Positions 39,905 to 48,621 of a stretch of DNA of 64,000 bases are shown here, piece by piece. Each line of letters starts with the position of its first letter. Position 1 is the stretch's first letter. The notes under the pieces are model-generated. The model was not told where the DNA came from, did not search any database, and saw only the letters and a list, made by a program, of their open reading frames with translations. A program made the translations under genes and the position numbers. The DNA is from Clostridia bacterium (GTDB lineage: Bacteria; Bacillota; Clostridia; Oscillospirales; CAG-272), in contig JAFVTH010000018.1 in the NCBI GenBank assembly GCA_017503285.1, forward strand, positions 45,919 to 109,918, read 5' to 3'.

Positions 39905-41806
39905 ATGACTTTTGAAAATGCAAAATTTATTTGGCTACAAAATGAGTCTGTGGACCAGTATATGGAGTCCTATGATGAGCTTATATATAATGGCAAGGGA
40001 GCTATATGTCAAATAAGCTGTGATGGAGATTATACTCTTTTCATAAATGGCACCTGTGTTTCCTTTGGGCAATATGGGGACTATGAGCATTACAAGATTT
40101 ATGATGAAATAGATATAACAAGATATCTTACAGTAGGTAAAAATCACTTCTCTGTGGTGTGCCATCACACGGGCAAGGATTTTCAAAGATATAAAAAATA
40201 TAAGGCCGGGCTTATTTATCAGGTTACAGAGGGGGAGGAAATTACCCTTGTTAGTGACGAAAGCACCCTTGTGCGCCAAAGTAATACCTTTGAAAGCAGG
40301 CGAGCTAAGCAAATTTCCTCACAGCTGGGCTTTTCATATAAATATGACAGCACAAAAGAGGATTTATGGACACAGGGTCAGCTTTTTGGCTTTGAAAACG
40401 CAACTGCTATAGAAAAGAATTGCACCTTTTACAAAAGACCCATACCTAAGCATAATCTTTTAGAAATGGCGCTTGGCAAGGTAGCATTTGAGGGTCAGGA
40501 TTACATAGTTTACGATTTGGGCAAGGAGTATGTAGGGTTATTTTCCGTGGAGCTTGAATGTGACGAGCCAACGGATATTACCTTTGCCTACGGCGAGCAT
40601 TTAGAAAACGACCGTGTTGTAAGGATAATGGGCGACAGGGACTTTAGCATTGAATATAGAGCTAAGGCGGGGGTAAATAATCATACCAGCTACATGCTAC
40701 GCTTTGCCTGTCGATATATAGAAATACAGACACAGGGTAAGGTAAAGGTTAACAAAATTGGAATTATCCCTCAAGTCTATCCCGTAAAAAGGGTTATCAA
40801 AAATCTGCCAAGCAAGGCGCTTAATAGTATATATGATATTTGCCTAAACACCCTGGAGCTTTGCATGATGGAGCATTATGTGGATTGCCCTTGGCGTGAG
40901 CAATGCCTATACGCCTTTGACTCTCGCAACCAAATGCTATGTGGCTACTATGGCTTTGAGGGTGGCAACTATGAATATGCAAGAGCAAATTTACTGCTTA
41001 TGAGCAAGGACAAGCGAGATGATGAGCTGCTTTCCATATGCTTTCCATCCGGCACAGACCTTACTATACCATCCTTTTCTCTTTATTATATTTTGTCCGT
41101 GGTTGAATACACCACCCATTCAGGGGATTTGACCCTTGCAAGACAGGTAAACCACAAGCTAAGGCTTATATTAAATGCAATTATTGGCAATATGAAGAAG
41201 GACCTTGCCTGTCGCTTTGAGGGTGAGCTACATTGGAACTTTTACGACTGGAGTAAGGGAAACGAGGGCACGATTTTCAAAAGCGAAAATAGACAGCCCG
41301 ACCCTATGCTTTCTATGCTTCTTATTATGGCGCTCAACTCCTATGAAAGGCTTTGTCAAATATGTGGCTTTGACTTTGGATATAGCTATATTGCAGATAA
41401 AATCGCTAAGGCTGTGAAAAAAAGCTACTTCGACAAGGACAAGGGGCTTTGGTTTATTGACAAGGTGGGCGGGCTTTATACCGAGCTGCTAAACGCCTTT
41501 GCCGTTTCCTTTGGTGTCAGCACAGGTGACGAGGCTGAAAAAATTTGCAACGCCCTTAGCTTGGGCACCCTTTTACCATCTTCCCTTTCTACTAAATGCT
41601 TTAAATATGATGCACTTATAAAAAAAAATAAGGACTTATATAAGGACTATATCCTTTCTGACATTGAAAAAACCTATGGTCCTATGATAGAAACAGGCAC
41701 TGTTTGGGAAACTTCTGAGGGCAAAAGCTCCTTTGGTGGCGCAGGCAGCCTATGCCACGGCTGGAGCTCAATCCCTATTTACTACTTCAACCTCTTACTT
41801 GATTAA
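39905..41806 (+). CDS. GH78-type alpha-L-rhamnosidase-like protein
   Basis: A 633-residue cytoplasmic glycosidase with an N-terminal beta-sandwich (about residues 1-290) and a six-hairpin (alpha/alpha)6 barrel. The barrel motif CPWREQCLYAFDSR near residue 330 matches the GH78 CP-x-R-[DE]-[EQ] region with the general acid area, and EGELHWNFYDWSKG near residue 438 is the usual second conserved region. No signal peptide is present, so it would act on imported rhamnosides. It fits the rhaM and fucO functions elsewhere in the window. A different but related (alpha/alpha)6 specificity is possible. Confidence 0.8.
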   Translation: MTFENAKFIWLQNESVDQYMESYDELIYNGKGAICQISCDGDYTLFINGTCVSFGQYGDYEHYKIYDEIDITRYLTVGKNHFSVVCHHTGKDFQRYKKYKAGLIYQVTEGEEITLVSDESTLVRQSNTFESRRAKQISSQLGFSYKYDSTKEDLWTQGQLFGFENATAIEKNCTFYKRPIPKHNLLEMALGKVAFEGQDYIVYDLGKEYVGLFSVELECDEPTDITFAYGEHLENDRVVRIMGDRDFSIEYRAKAGVNNHTSYMLRFACRYIEIQTQGKVKVNKIGIIPQVYPVKRVIKNLPSKALNSIYDICLNTLELCMMEHYVDCPWREQCLYAFDSRNQMLCGYYGFEGGNYEYARANLLLMSKDKRDDELLSICFPSGTDLTIPSFSLYYILSVVEYTTHSGDLTLARQVNHKLRLILNAIIGNMKKDLACRFEGELHWNFYDWSKGNEGTIFKSENRQPDPMLSMLLIMALNSYERLCQICGFDFGYSYIADKIAKAVKKSYFDKDKGLWFIDKVGGLYTELLNAFAVSFGVSTGDEAEKICNALSLGTLLPSSLSTKCFKYDALIKKNKDLYKDYILSDIEKTYGPMIETGTVWETSEGKSSFGGAGSLCHGWSSIPIYYFNLLLD

Positions 41807-41810
41807 TTAA

Positions 41811-41842
41811 AAAAGACAATCCAAATTGGATTGTCTTTTTTC
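41811..41842. terminator. Bidirectional terminator
   Basis: AAAAGACAATCCAA and its complement form a nearly perfect palindrome between the convergent glycosidase and ABC genes. Confidence 0.9.
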
Positions 41843-41880
41843 TATTCATCAGTCAAAACATAGGAGGTTTTTAACTGTGT

Positions 41881-43677
41881 TTAGCTTTCTTTTTTTGCAC
41901 GATATTTCTCTGCCTGCAGCTCAAACATCTCAGCATACTTGCCTCCTTTTTGAATGAGCTGGTCGTGGGAGCCGCTTTCTATTATTGTGCCATTTTCGAA
42001 CATATAAATTCTATTAACATGTCGTGTAGTAGACAAGCGATGGGTAATAAAAATTACCGTTTTATCTCTTGCATTTTTATCTATACCGACATTTAAATTG
42101 TACTCTGCTATTGGGTCTAAGGCACTTGATGGCTCATCCATTATTAGCATTTGATTGTCGTGCGCAAAGACACGAGCTATGGCTATTTTTTGGTTTTCTC
42201 CGCCCGAAAGGTTTGTCCCGTTATCATAAAACTCTCTTGTCAGCTCTGTGTGTATTCCTTCCTTAAGCTGACTCAATCTCTGCCCGAAGGTGCTGTCCTC
42301 CAAGGCGCTTAAAACCACATTTTCCTTGTCCTCTGTATAAACATCTCCCAGCACGTTTTCAGCAACTGATGCTGCAAAAACCTTATAATCCTGAAAAACT
42401 GCTCCGATTTTTTCTCTTAAGCTTTCAAGCTTGTATTCCTTTATATCAATGCCGTTTATAAGGATTTGCCCCTTAGAAACATCGTATAACCTCATTATGA
42501 GCTTTGTAGTAGTGGTTTTACCGGCGCCGTTGTAGCCAACAAAGGCAATTCTTTCCCCTTTTTTTATGTAAAAGCTTACGTTTTCTAACACATATTTATC
42601 ATCATATGCAAAGTATACGTTTTTGAATTCCAGGCTTTCAACCTCTAAAAGCTCTCTTTCTCCGGATTTTATTTGCGTTTCGGTTTCCATAAATCTTCTA
42701 ACCTTATCGGCAAATAAAGAGTCCTTGCCCATTTCAACAAACTTGCTTTGTATGTCGTAAACAAGACCCTTAAGCTTCCATGATGCGGTAATTGCAACAG
42801 TAAAGCCACCAATGAGCACAGACCCCTCAAAAAGTCCCTTTGCCATAAAAATCAATATAAACAGCGTAAGTGCTGTGTTTAAAAGAGTCGCCGCTATTGT
42901 AAGGATTCTTGCTTTAATATTCATTGAAATAGCTGCTCTTTTTTGCTGTTCAATGGCTTTGTCGTATTCGTTGATTACATTTTTTGAAACATCGGTAAGC
43001 CTTATCTCCTTTGCATAATCAGCAAGAGAGAAGAATTTTTCCACATACCAGGTTTTTCTCCAAATCTCATTTGTTTCTATGTTGTATTTGTAGTACACAC
43101 CGTTTTGTATCAGTCGAATTATCATATCAAGCACGGAAACGCCTAAAATTACTACAGCAATTACCGGATCAACTGTTAATACTACTGCAAAAACCGAGCC
43201 TGATGCAATAAGTGAACGAACAAGGTCGCCAAGCTGATCAATAGTGTTGACTATGCTTTTATCACAGTTTTGCATCGAATATATAAAATCATTGTAAAAC
43301 TCCGGAGTGTCGTAGCAAGCCAGGTCAATATCGCTTGCTTTTACGAAGAAGCTTTTATGTATAAGTCTGATAAAGTTCAGCTTATGCGTGGGGTTAAGAA
43401 GCTTATAATACCAAGCAAAAAACAACTCGTATACAAGAGTATAAAGCCCCATAAGAAGGATTAGCACCATAATATGCTCAACGCTTCTTCCCATATCAAG
43501 CGAATTTAAAATTTCCTTTGTAAAAAACAAGGATGCGCCATGATTTAAGCCTGTAAAAAATCCCATAACAAGACGCATTATTACCATTAATCTGTCGCTT
43601 TTGAAGGCAAGATTCAAAATGAAAATATTGTTTTTTACCGCCTGTCTAAAGGGAACCTTTTCCTTTTTATTCTTCAT
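41881..43677 (-). CDS. ABC exporter half-transporter (TMD-ABC fusion), second of a pair
   Basis: A 598-residue type IV ABC exporter half: six membrane helices in residues about 30-310 and an ATPase in the C-terminal part with VGYNGAGKTT (Walker A), LSGGENQK signature, MLIMDEPSSALD (Walker B) and FITHRLST (H-loop). The signature LSGGE is intact. The gene overlaps its partner at 43667 by 11 bp, so the two are a translationally coupled heterodimer, as in drug or peptide exporters. The divergent XRE gene at 45704 likely controls the operon. Confidence 0.88.
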   Translation of the reverse strand: MKNKKEKVPFRQAVKNNIFILNLAFKSDRLMVIMRLVMGFFTGLNHGASLFFTKEILNSLDMGRSVEHIMVLILLMGLYTLVYELFFAWYYKLLNPTHKLNFIRLIHKSFFVKASDIDLACYDTPEFYNDFIYSMQNCDKSIVNTIDQLGDLVRSLIASGSVFAVVLTVDPVIAVVILGVSVLDMIIRLIQNGVYYKYNIETNEIWRKTWYVEKFFSLADYAKEIRLTDVSKNVINEYDKAIEQQKRAAISMNIKARILTIAATLLNTALTLFILIFMAKGLFEGSVLIGGFTVAITASWKLKGLVYDIQSKFVEMGKDSLFADKVRRFMETETQIKSGERELLEVESLEFKNVYFAYDDKYVLENVSFYIKKGERIAFVGYNGAGKTTTTKLIMRLYDVSKGQILINGIDIKEYKLESLREKIGAVFQDYKVFAASVAENVLGDVYTEDKENVVLSALEDSTFGQRLSQLKEGIHTELTREFYDNGTNLSGGENQKIAIARVFAHDNQMLIMDEPSSALDPIAEYNLNVGIDKNARDKTVIFITHRLSTTRHVNRIYMFENGTIIESGSHDQLIQKGGKYAEMFELQAEKYRAKKES

Positions 43678-45517
43678 CTACGTCCCCTCCCTCTATGTCA
43701 ACATAATTTTGTGCTTGCTTGTTAAACATATCGGCATATTTTCCGCACCTTGCCATTAGCTCTAAATGGCTTCCACTTTCAATTACCTCTCCGCCATCCA
43801 GCATATATATTTTATCTGCAGATACGGCACTTGATAATCTATGCGATATAAACACCATCCCCTTACCTTGACCGATGCTCATCATATTATTATACATTTG
43901 GCTTTCGGCAACCGGGTCTAAGGCGCTGGTTGGCTCGTCTAAAACTATATAAGGAGAGTTTTTCAAAAAGGCGTGCGCAATTGCCAGCTTTTGCCCCTCG
44001 CCAACGGACAATACAGCACCGTCCTCACTGAATTCCTTAGTAAGAACTGTATTGTAGCCATCCTTTAGCTCCATAATCCTGTTATATACTCCGCTTAGCT
44101 TGAGTGCCTCTATGATTTTTTCCTCATCCCCCTCCTCAAAGGGTCTCATTAGCACATTTTCAGACACAGGTAGGGCAATTTGCTTAAAATCCTGAAACAC
44201 GACGCTAAATAAATTTCTATATTCCTTTGTCCTTAGCTCTCTTATGTCAACGCCATTAAGTGTTATTCTTCCTTCTGTAACATCATACAATCGCAGAAGA
44301 AGCTTTACAAGCGTGCTTTTTCCTGCTCCATTGTGTCCTACAAGAGCAATTTTTTCGTTGCTTTTCAGTTCAAGATTTATGTTTTTAAGTACATATTCCT
44401 CGCTACCAAAATACTTAAATGATACATTTTCAAATTTAATTGTTCCTACCTGTGGCACAATGCCATCCGGGTTTTCCTTGATTTGTGGCTCATAGCCTAT
44501 AAACTCTCTAAAATCCTCTACAAATAAGGATTTTTCATGTAACCTATAGTACTGGTTTGTGATCTGTATAAATGAGTTTGAAAGCTCCGAAACTGAATTT
44601 ATAACAATAGCACAGCCTCCAAGTCCCAACGGCGCACCCCAAGGCACTCCAACCAAGGCAGAAAATACAGCATATGCTATTGCTAACGGGTTTGCAAGTA
44701 TACTCGAAATCTTGTTTCCTAAAATGTCAAGAAGCATCTCCTTTTTGCCATACTTCTTCACAACATTCATTCTGCCATCCGAGGCTTCATCGTAACGCTT
44801 TAGCATAAATGACTTAGCATTTGTAAGGCGCATTTCCTTTGCATACTCATTTGAGTAAAACACCCTTTGAGTATACTGGCATCGCCTGTGCAAAACCTTA
44901 TCCTCTGTTAAATGCTTGTGCCAAAGCTCATTGCTTTTTTTCTTAAAGAAAGAGCCAAAAAGCGGTATTATGGCAAAAATAATAAACACAGGGTCAAGTG
45001 TAAATAAAACGCTGCCATAAAGACAGGTGTTTAAAATCGTATAAAAAAAGAAAAACACAGTATAGGTTATGCTGAATACATTTGTAGTTATATCAGCAGA
45101 AGCCTTTACATATTTGTCATAAAAATCCGGATTTTCAAAGCAAGAAAGCTCCACCTGTGTATTTTTTTCAAATACCATTTTATTTATGGCAACCTCTATT
45201 TTTATACTTCCTACATTCCACGCAAAATCCACTATCGTGTCCACAACAAGCTGTATTATGGTAGGTATTAAAACCATGAGCAAAACTGTTTTAGCCACGT
45301 TTTCAAGACTTATTCCACCCTGCTCGAAGGAGTCAATTATATATTTCAAGGCATATGTACCTGTAATAAAATACATAACGCTATCAAGCAAGTAGGAAAG
45401 AAGCATAACTATACACGCAAATGGTGCATATTTAAATGAAAGCTTAAGGGCAAAAAGCGTATCCTTAATTACCGTTATAAAGGGTGCTTTTCTGTTTTTT
45501 TCTTTTTCCTTTTTCAC
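43667..45517 (-). CDS. ABC exporter half-transporter, first of a pair, with altered ABC signature
   Basis: A 616-residue half-transporter: about six helices in residues 30-320, then VGHNGAGKST (Walker A), the signature region [20 protein letters not shown] (Walker B) and FISHRLSS. The ABC signature is LSVGE rather than LSGGE (Gly to Val), while the partner at 41881 keeps LSGGE, so in the heterodimer one composite ATP site probably differs from the other, as in asymmetric exporters. Its start is preceded by GAGATGATG-type leader and a promoter with an XRE operator. Substrate unknown; an antimicrobial peptide or drug is a usual guess. Confidence 0.85.
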   Translation of the reverse strand: MKKEKEKNRKAPFITVIKDTLFALKLSFKYAPFACIVMLLSYLLDSVMYFITGTYALKYIIDSFEQGGISLENVAKTVLLMVLIPTIIQLVVDTIVDFAWNVGSIKIEVAINKMVFEKNTQVELSCFENPDFYDKYVKASADITTNVFSITYTVFFFFYTILNTCLYGSVLFTLDPVFIIFAIIPLFGSFFKKKSNELWHKHLTEDKVLHRRCQYTQRVFYSNEYAKEMRLTNAKSFMLKRYDEASDGRMNVVKKYGKKEMLLDILGNKISSILANPLAIAYAVFSALVGVPWGAPLGLGGCAIVINSVSELSNSFIQITNQYYRLHEKSLFVEDFREFIGYEPQIKENPDGIVPQVGTIKFENVSFKYFGSEEYVLKNINLELKSNEKIALVGHNGAGKSTLVKLLLRLYDVTEGRITLNGVDIRELRTKEYRNLFSVVFQDFKQIALPVSENVLMRPFEEGDEEKIIEALKLSGVYNRIMELKDGYNTVLTKEFSEDGAVLSVGEGQKLAIAHAFLKNSPYIVLDEPTSALDPVAESQMYNNMMSIGQGKGMVFISHRLSSAVSADKIYMLDGGEVIESGSHLELMARCGKYADMFNKQAQNYVDIEGGDVDEE

Positions 45518-45622
45518 AAAGTCATCATCTCCTATTACATACTGAATACAGATACCAAGACGGGGTCATAGTTGCTTTTTATTTATAGCTTCTCTTTCTT
45601 GAATAATATTTGTATTATAACC

Positions 45623-45651
45623 ATTATAATTCTAAAATGGAATTTTGTCAA
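45623..45651 (-). promoter_or_regulatory. Promoter of the ABC exporter operon
   Basis: On the minus strand TTGACA (45651-45646) and TATAAT (45628-45623) with a 17-bp spacer. The spacer is almost fully occupied by operator site 1. Confidence 0.85.
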
Positions 45652-45684
45652 TAGCTTTTAATGTTATAATTCCATAAAGGAATT
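45628..45684. promoter_or_regulatory. Two 17-bp XRE operators, AATTC(C/T)-N5-GGAATT
   Basis: Site 1 at 45628-45644 (AATTCT-AAAAT-GGAATT) and site 2 at 45668-45684 (AATTCC-ATAAA-GGAATT), centres 40 bp apart, about four helical turns. Site 1 lies between -35 and -10 of the exporter promoter. Site 2 overlaps the extended -10 (TGTTATAAT, 45662-45670) of the XRE gene. One protein could repress both genes. Confidence 0.7.
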
Positions 45685-45703
45685 AATTTTTGAGGTTCAC
45701 GCT

Positions 45704-45955
45704 ATGAAAACACGTAAGCAGATCTATGGCGACGCAAATCTTATCGGTCACAACGTTGAACGACTACGCAAGGAGCAGGGCATCAAGCAAAAGGATTTTA
45801 TCGCTCGTCTCCAGGTTGCAGGGCTGAACATAAACCCCACCAGCTACTCAAAGCTAGAGGGACAGGTTCGTTTCGCTACGGATCGTGAGGTTTATTATAT
45901 TGCAAGAGTACTTGGCGTTAGTATTGACGACCTTTTTTCACAATCCTTAGAATAA
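45704..45955 (+). CDS. XRE-family transcriptional regulator
   Basis: An 83-residue one-domain HTH protein: VERLRKEQGIKQKDFI, then TSYSKLEGQVR as the recognition helix region and YYIARVLGVSIDDLFS, the typical C1-like ending. GAGG precedes the ATG at 45704. It is divergent from the two ABC genes with which it shares the operator region, so it is expected to be their repressor and its own. Confidence 0.88.
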   Translation: MKTRKQIYGDANLIGHNVERLRKEQGIKQKDFIARLQVAGLNINPTSYSKLEGQVRFATDREVYYIARVLGVSIDDLFSQSLE

Positions 45956-45960
45956 TACAA

Positions 45961-45990
45961 AAATCCCAACAGATACGTTGGGATTTTTTA
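45961..45990 (+). terminator. Terminator of the XRE gene
   Basis: AAATCCCAAC and GTTGGGATTT form a 10-bp stem, followed by a T-run. The 96 bp after it to 46085 hold nothing recognisable. Confidence 0.85.
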
Positions 45991-46085
45991 TTTTAGCCAA
46001 ATGCCTCTTGGCAGTGCTAATACGTCCTGTGCCTTGGCTTTATAATATCGTCAGTTTATTTTGTAAGCCGAGGGTACGCCGCAAG

Positions 46086-46547
46086 CTATATTTTCTCGTA
46101 GGTGATTATAGTGTCGTTTGCGTGGCATTTGCCAAGCTTTTTTTCTTTGATTTTTATTTCCTCGCCGTTGGAGATAATAAGGGAGATAGTGGTATCGTAG
46201 CCCTTTTTTTCTATTTCCTCAAGCTCTACACGCAAAATAAGCTGACCTCTTTTTACCTTATCCCCCACGTCCGCCTTGGGAAAGAAATGCTTACCCTTTA
46301 ATTCAACCGTGTCTATACCCACATGGACAAGCAGCTCTGCCCCGTCGCTTGACATTATGCTAAATGCGTGCTTAGACTCATGTAGGGTTATAATTTGACC
46401 ATCAACAGGGGAAAATATGCTACCCTGTGTCGGTTTTATCCCAACTCCATCGCCTAAAAGTCCGCTTGAAAAAACCTCATCCTCAACGTCCCTTAGCTCA
46501 ATTACCTCTCCGCTTGCTACTGTGCCTATTTCCTTATTCATATACAT
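46086..46547 (-). CDS. crr: PTS glucose-type EIIA protein
   Basis: A 153-residue stand-alone EIIA(Glc)-type domain. The phosphorylated His is H75 in LLVHVGIDTV and the second His is H60 in ESKHAF. It accepts phosphate from HPr and passes it to an EIIB domain, which is not in this window. Overlaps ptsI by 10 bp. A second in-frame ATG lies two codons in; the upstream one is chosen because of GAGGAAAGG. Confidence 0.92.
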   Translation of the reverse strand: MYMNKEIGTVASGEVIELRDVEDEVFSSGLLGDGVGIKPTQGSIFSPVDGQIITLHESKHAFSIMSSDGAELLVHVGIDTVELKGKHFFPKADVGDKVKRGQLILRVELEEIEKKGYDTTISLIISNGEEIKIKEKKLGKCHANDTIITYEKI

Positions 46548-48181
46548 TCACTTACCTTTCCTCTTATTCCTAAAAGATATGGTACAGATACAGAAAGCTC
46601 GTCAACGCCTATTTTTGCAAGTGATTGTGTCAAGCTTAAATCTGCTGCCATTTCTCCGCAAACGCCGATCCAGCCACCCCTTTTGTGTATGGCATCCGTT
46701 GCCATTTTAATAAGCCTTAAAACAGGCTCGGCATTTTCCTCGCAAATATGAGAAACGCTTGGATTTTGCCTATCGGTTGCCAAGGTATACTGACTTAGGT
46801 CATTTGTTCCCACGGAGAAAAAGTCCACCTCCTTGGCAAGCTCCTCACTCATTATGGCGCTTGCCGGAGTTTCTATCATTATACCTATCTCTATTTTTTC
46901 ATCAAAGCTTTCTTTTCTTTCCCTAAGCTCCCTCATTGCATCATTAATCAGCGCCTTGCACTCTCTTATCTCGCTAACTGACACAATCATAGGTATCATA
47001 ACCGACACTCTGCCATAATAAGAGGCTCGCAAAATCGCCCTGAGCTGGGATTTGAACATTTCCTTGTCCCTAAGGCAAACTCTGACACCTCTTAAGCCAA
47101 GGGCAGGATTTTCCTCCTTGGGAATATTAAAATATGGCGCTTGCTTGTCAGCACCTATATCAAGGGTGCGAATTATAACCCTGCGCCCCTCCATTTTCTC
47201 GGCTATTTCCTTGTAGGAAAGAAAAAGCTCCTCTTCGGTCGGCAAAGATTTTTTTGACATATAAAGCATTTCACTTCTTAAAAGTCCTATCCCCTCCGCA
47301 CCGTTGGAGATTGCGCCGGATATTTCCCTTGAGCTTTCAATATTTGCATATATCATTATTTTGTAGCCGCTACGGGTCACGGCAGGCTTGTTCATTATAG
47401 AGCGCAGATATCTTTCATGCTCCCTTGCTATCCTCTCCTCCTTGTCCCTTTGCTCTAAAAACCTGTCTTTTTCCTCGTTTGTTGGGTTTATTATAAGGGT
47501 CCCGTCAGAGGCATCTAAAAGCGCGTATGCACCGTCGTATACTTTATCTATTGCTCCTGTGCCGACAAGAGCAGGAATCCCCATTGCACGAGCAAGGATT
47601 GCGCTATGGGAGGATGATGAGCCACCAAAGGTTACAAAGCCTAAAATCTTGTCCTTCTCCAGCCTTGCAGTTTCTGTGGGGGTTAGGTCCACTGCCACTA
47701 AAATGTAAGGAGACGTGTCTATTTTTACATCCTTTTTCTCCTTTTCATCAAGAGATGAAAGCAGCTGCTCCTTTATATCTAAAATGTCGCTTGCTCTTTC
47801 GGAAAGGTATGGGTCGTCAAGTGATTTTAGCATATTTGAATATTCAAGACAGGCATATTCTATTGCGCCCTCACAGGAGCTACCTTTATCTATTTTTTCT
47901 AAAATAGCTTGATTTAGATCCTCGTCATCAAGGAGCATACGATGGATTTCAAAAATCTCTGCCTCGTCCTTGCCTATTACTCTCCTTGTTCTTTCCTCTA
48001 AATCAATGAGCTGGTCTGTTGCCCTGCTTTTTGCTTTTCCAAAGCGTTCAAGCTCTCTTTCCGGGCTTGATGGCTTATCCTTATCTCCGATTGAACTTTT
48101 TTCCTTTTTAATAAAATGCAGTCTTGCGCCAACCTTTAGACTTGTTACACCAACACCTCTTATTTTTTTAACCTCTTTCAT
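46538..48181 (-). CDS. ptsI: Phosphoenolpyruvate-protein phosphotransferase (enzyme I)
   Basis: A 547-residue EI. The phospho-histidine is in GGSSSHSAILARAMGIP (near residue 188) and the C-terminal PEP-binding barrel contains RTLDIGADK and FFSVGTNDLSQYT. The start at 48181 is preceded by GGGGGAA; the longer in-frame stretch runs into the end of ptsH. It overlaps ptsH by 14 bp and crr by 10 bp, giving one coupled operon. It uses PEP to phosphorylate HPr. Confidence 0.93.
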   Translation of the reverse strand: MKEVKKIRGVGVTSLKVGARLHFIKKEKSSIGDKDKPSSPERELERFGKAKSRATDQLIDLEERTRRVIGKDEAEIFEIHRMLLDDEDLNQAILEKIDKGSSCEGAIEYACLEYSNMLKSLDDPYLSERASDILDIKEQLLSSLDEKEKKDVKIDTSPYILVAVDLTPTETARLEKDKILGFVTFGGSSSSHSAILARAMGIPALVGTGAIDKVYDGAYALLDASDGTLIINPTNEEKDRFLEQRDKEERIAREHERYLRSIMNKPAVTRSGYKIMIYANIESSREISGAISNGAEGIGLLRSEMLYMSKKSLPTEEELFLSYKEIAEKMEGRRVIIRTLDIGADKQAPYFNIPKEENPALGLRGVRVCLRDKEMFKSQLRAILRASYYGRVSVMIPMIVSVSEIRECKALINDAMRELRERKESFDEKIEIGIMIETPASAIMSEELAKEVDFFSVGTNDLSQYTLATDRQNPSVSHICEENAEPVLRLIKMATDAIHKRGGWIGVCGEMAADLSLTQSLAKIGVDELSVSVPYLLGIRGKVSECI

Positions 48182-48443
48182 TTTCCCCCAGCTTTTCCTT
48201 GCATACATTGTATAGGGCGATTTTTGCCCTTTCCTCGTCATGACCCTCTATCTTAAAGGAAAGCTCTGTGTCGCACCTTGCCCCAAGCGCCATTATGGAA
48301 AGAAGCCTTTTTCCGTCTGCCACCTTTCCGTTTGCGCTTATTTCCACTCTTGACTCAAAGGTTTTTGAGGCAGCCGATATTGCCCCTGCCGGTCTTGCGT
48401 GTAAGCCGTTTTTGTCCTTTATAATAAATGTAAATTCCTTCAT
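48168..48443 (-). CDS. ptsH: HPr phosphocarrier protein with Arg in place of Ser46
   Basis: A 91-residue HPr. The active-site His is H15 in NGLHARPAG. In ungapped alignment with B. subtilis HPr, whose Ser46 is phosphorylated by HPr kinase, this protein has R46 (GKRLLSIMAL); the nearest Ser is residue 49. If so, the usual HPr(Ser-P)/CcpA catabolite signal cannot use this residue. First gene of the pts operon; its leader contains copy B of the palindromic element. Confidence 0.92.
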   Translation of the reverse strand: MKEFTFIIKDKNGLHARPAGAISAASKTFESRVEISANGKVADGKRLLSIMALGARCDTELSFKIEGHDEERAKIALYNVCKEKLGENERG

Positions 48444-48453
48444 TTTCCCCTCG

Positions 48454-48534
48454 CTAGCAACAAAAGGCTCGGACTAAGTTGTCTTGGAGCGACAAATTGC
48501 TGAGTATTTGTCCGACTTTTGTTTTGAAAATTTT
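48454..48534 (-). repeat. Dispersed ~81-bp palindromic element, copy B
   Basis: Reverse-orientation copy of the element at 30091-30171, with 9 differences in 81. Its inner stem stays paired on one strand through G-T wobbles (positions that differ from copy A). Its end CTAG lies 10 bp before the ptsH start codon. Confidence 0.8.
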
Positions 48535-48584
48535 ATATTACACTTATTATTTTGGCAGTATTTTCTCTTTTTATGCAAATAAAA

Positions 48585-48612
48585 AAGGGAAACAGCACAC
48601 GCCGTTTCCCTT
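48585..48612 (-). terminator. Terminator of the 48622 surface-protein gene
   Basis: On the minus strand AAGGGAAAC and GTTTCCCTT pair around about 10 nt, followed by TTTTTT. Confidence 0.8.
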
Positions 48613-48621
48613 ATATTTATT

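Noticed and set aside
46417-46710. Plus-strand frames over crr-ptsI
   Set aside because: They are shadows of highly conserved PTS genes on the other strand; the same applies to similar frames over pgk, tpiA and the acyl-CoA ligase.
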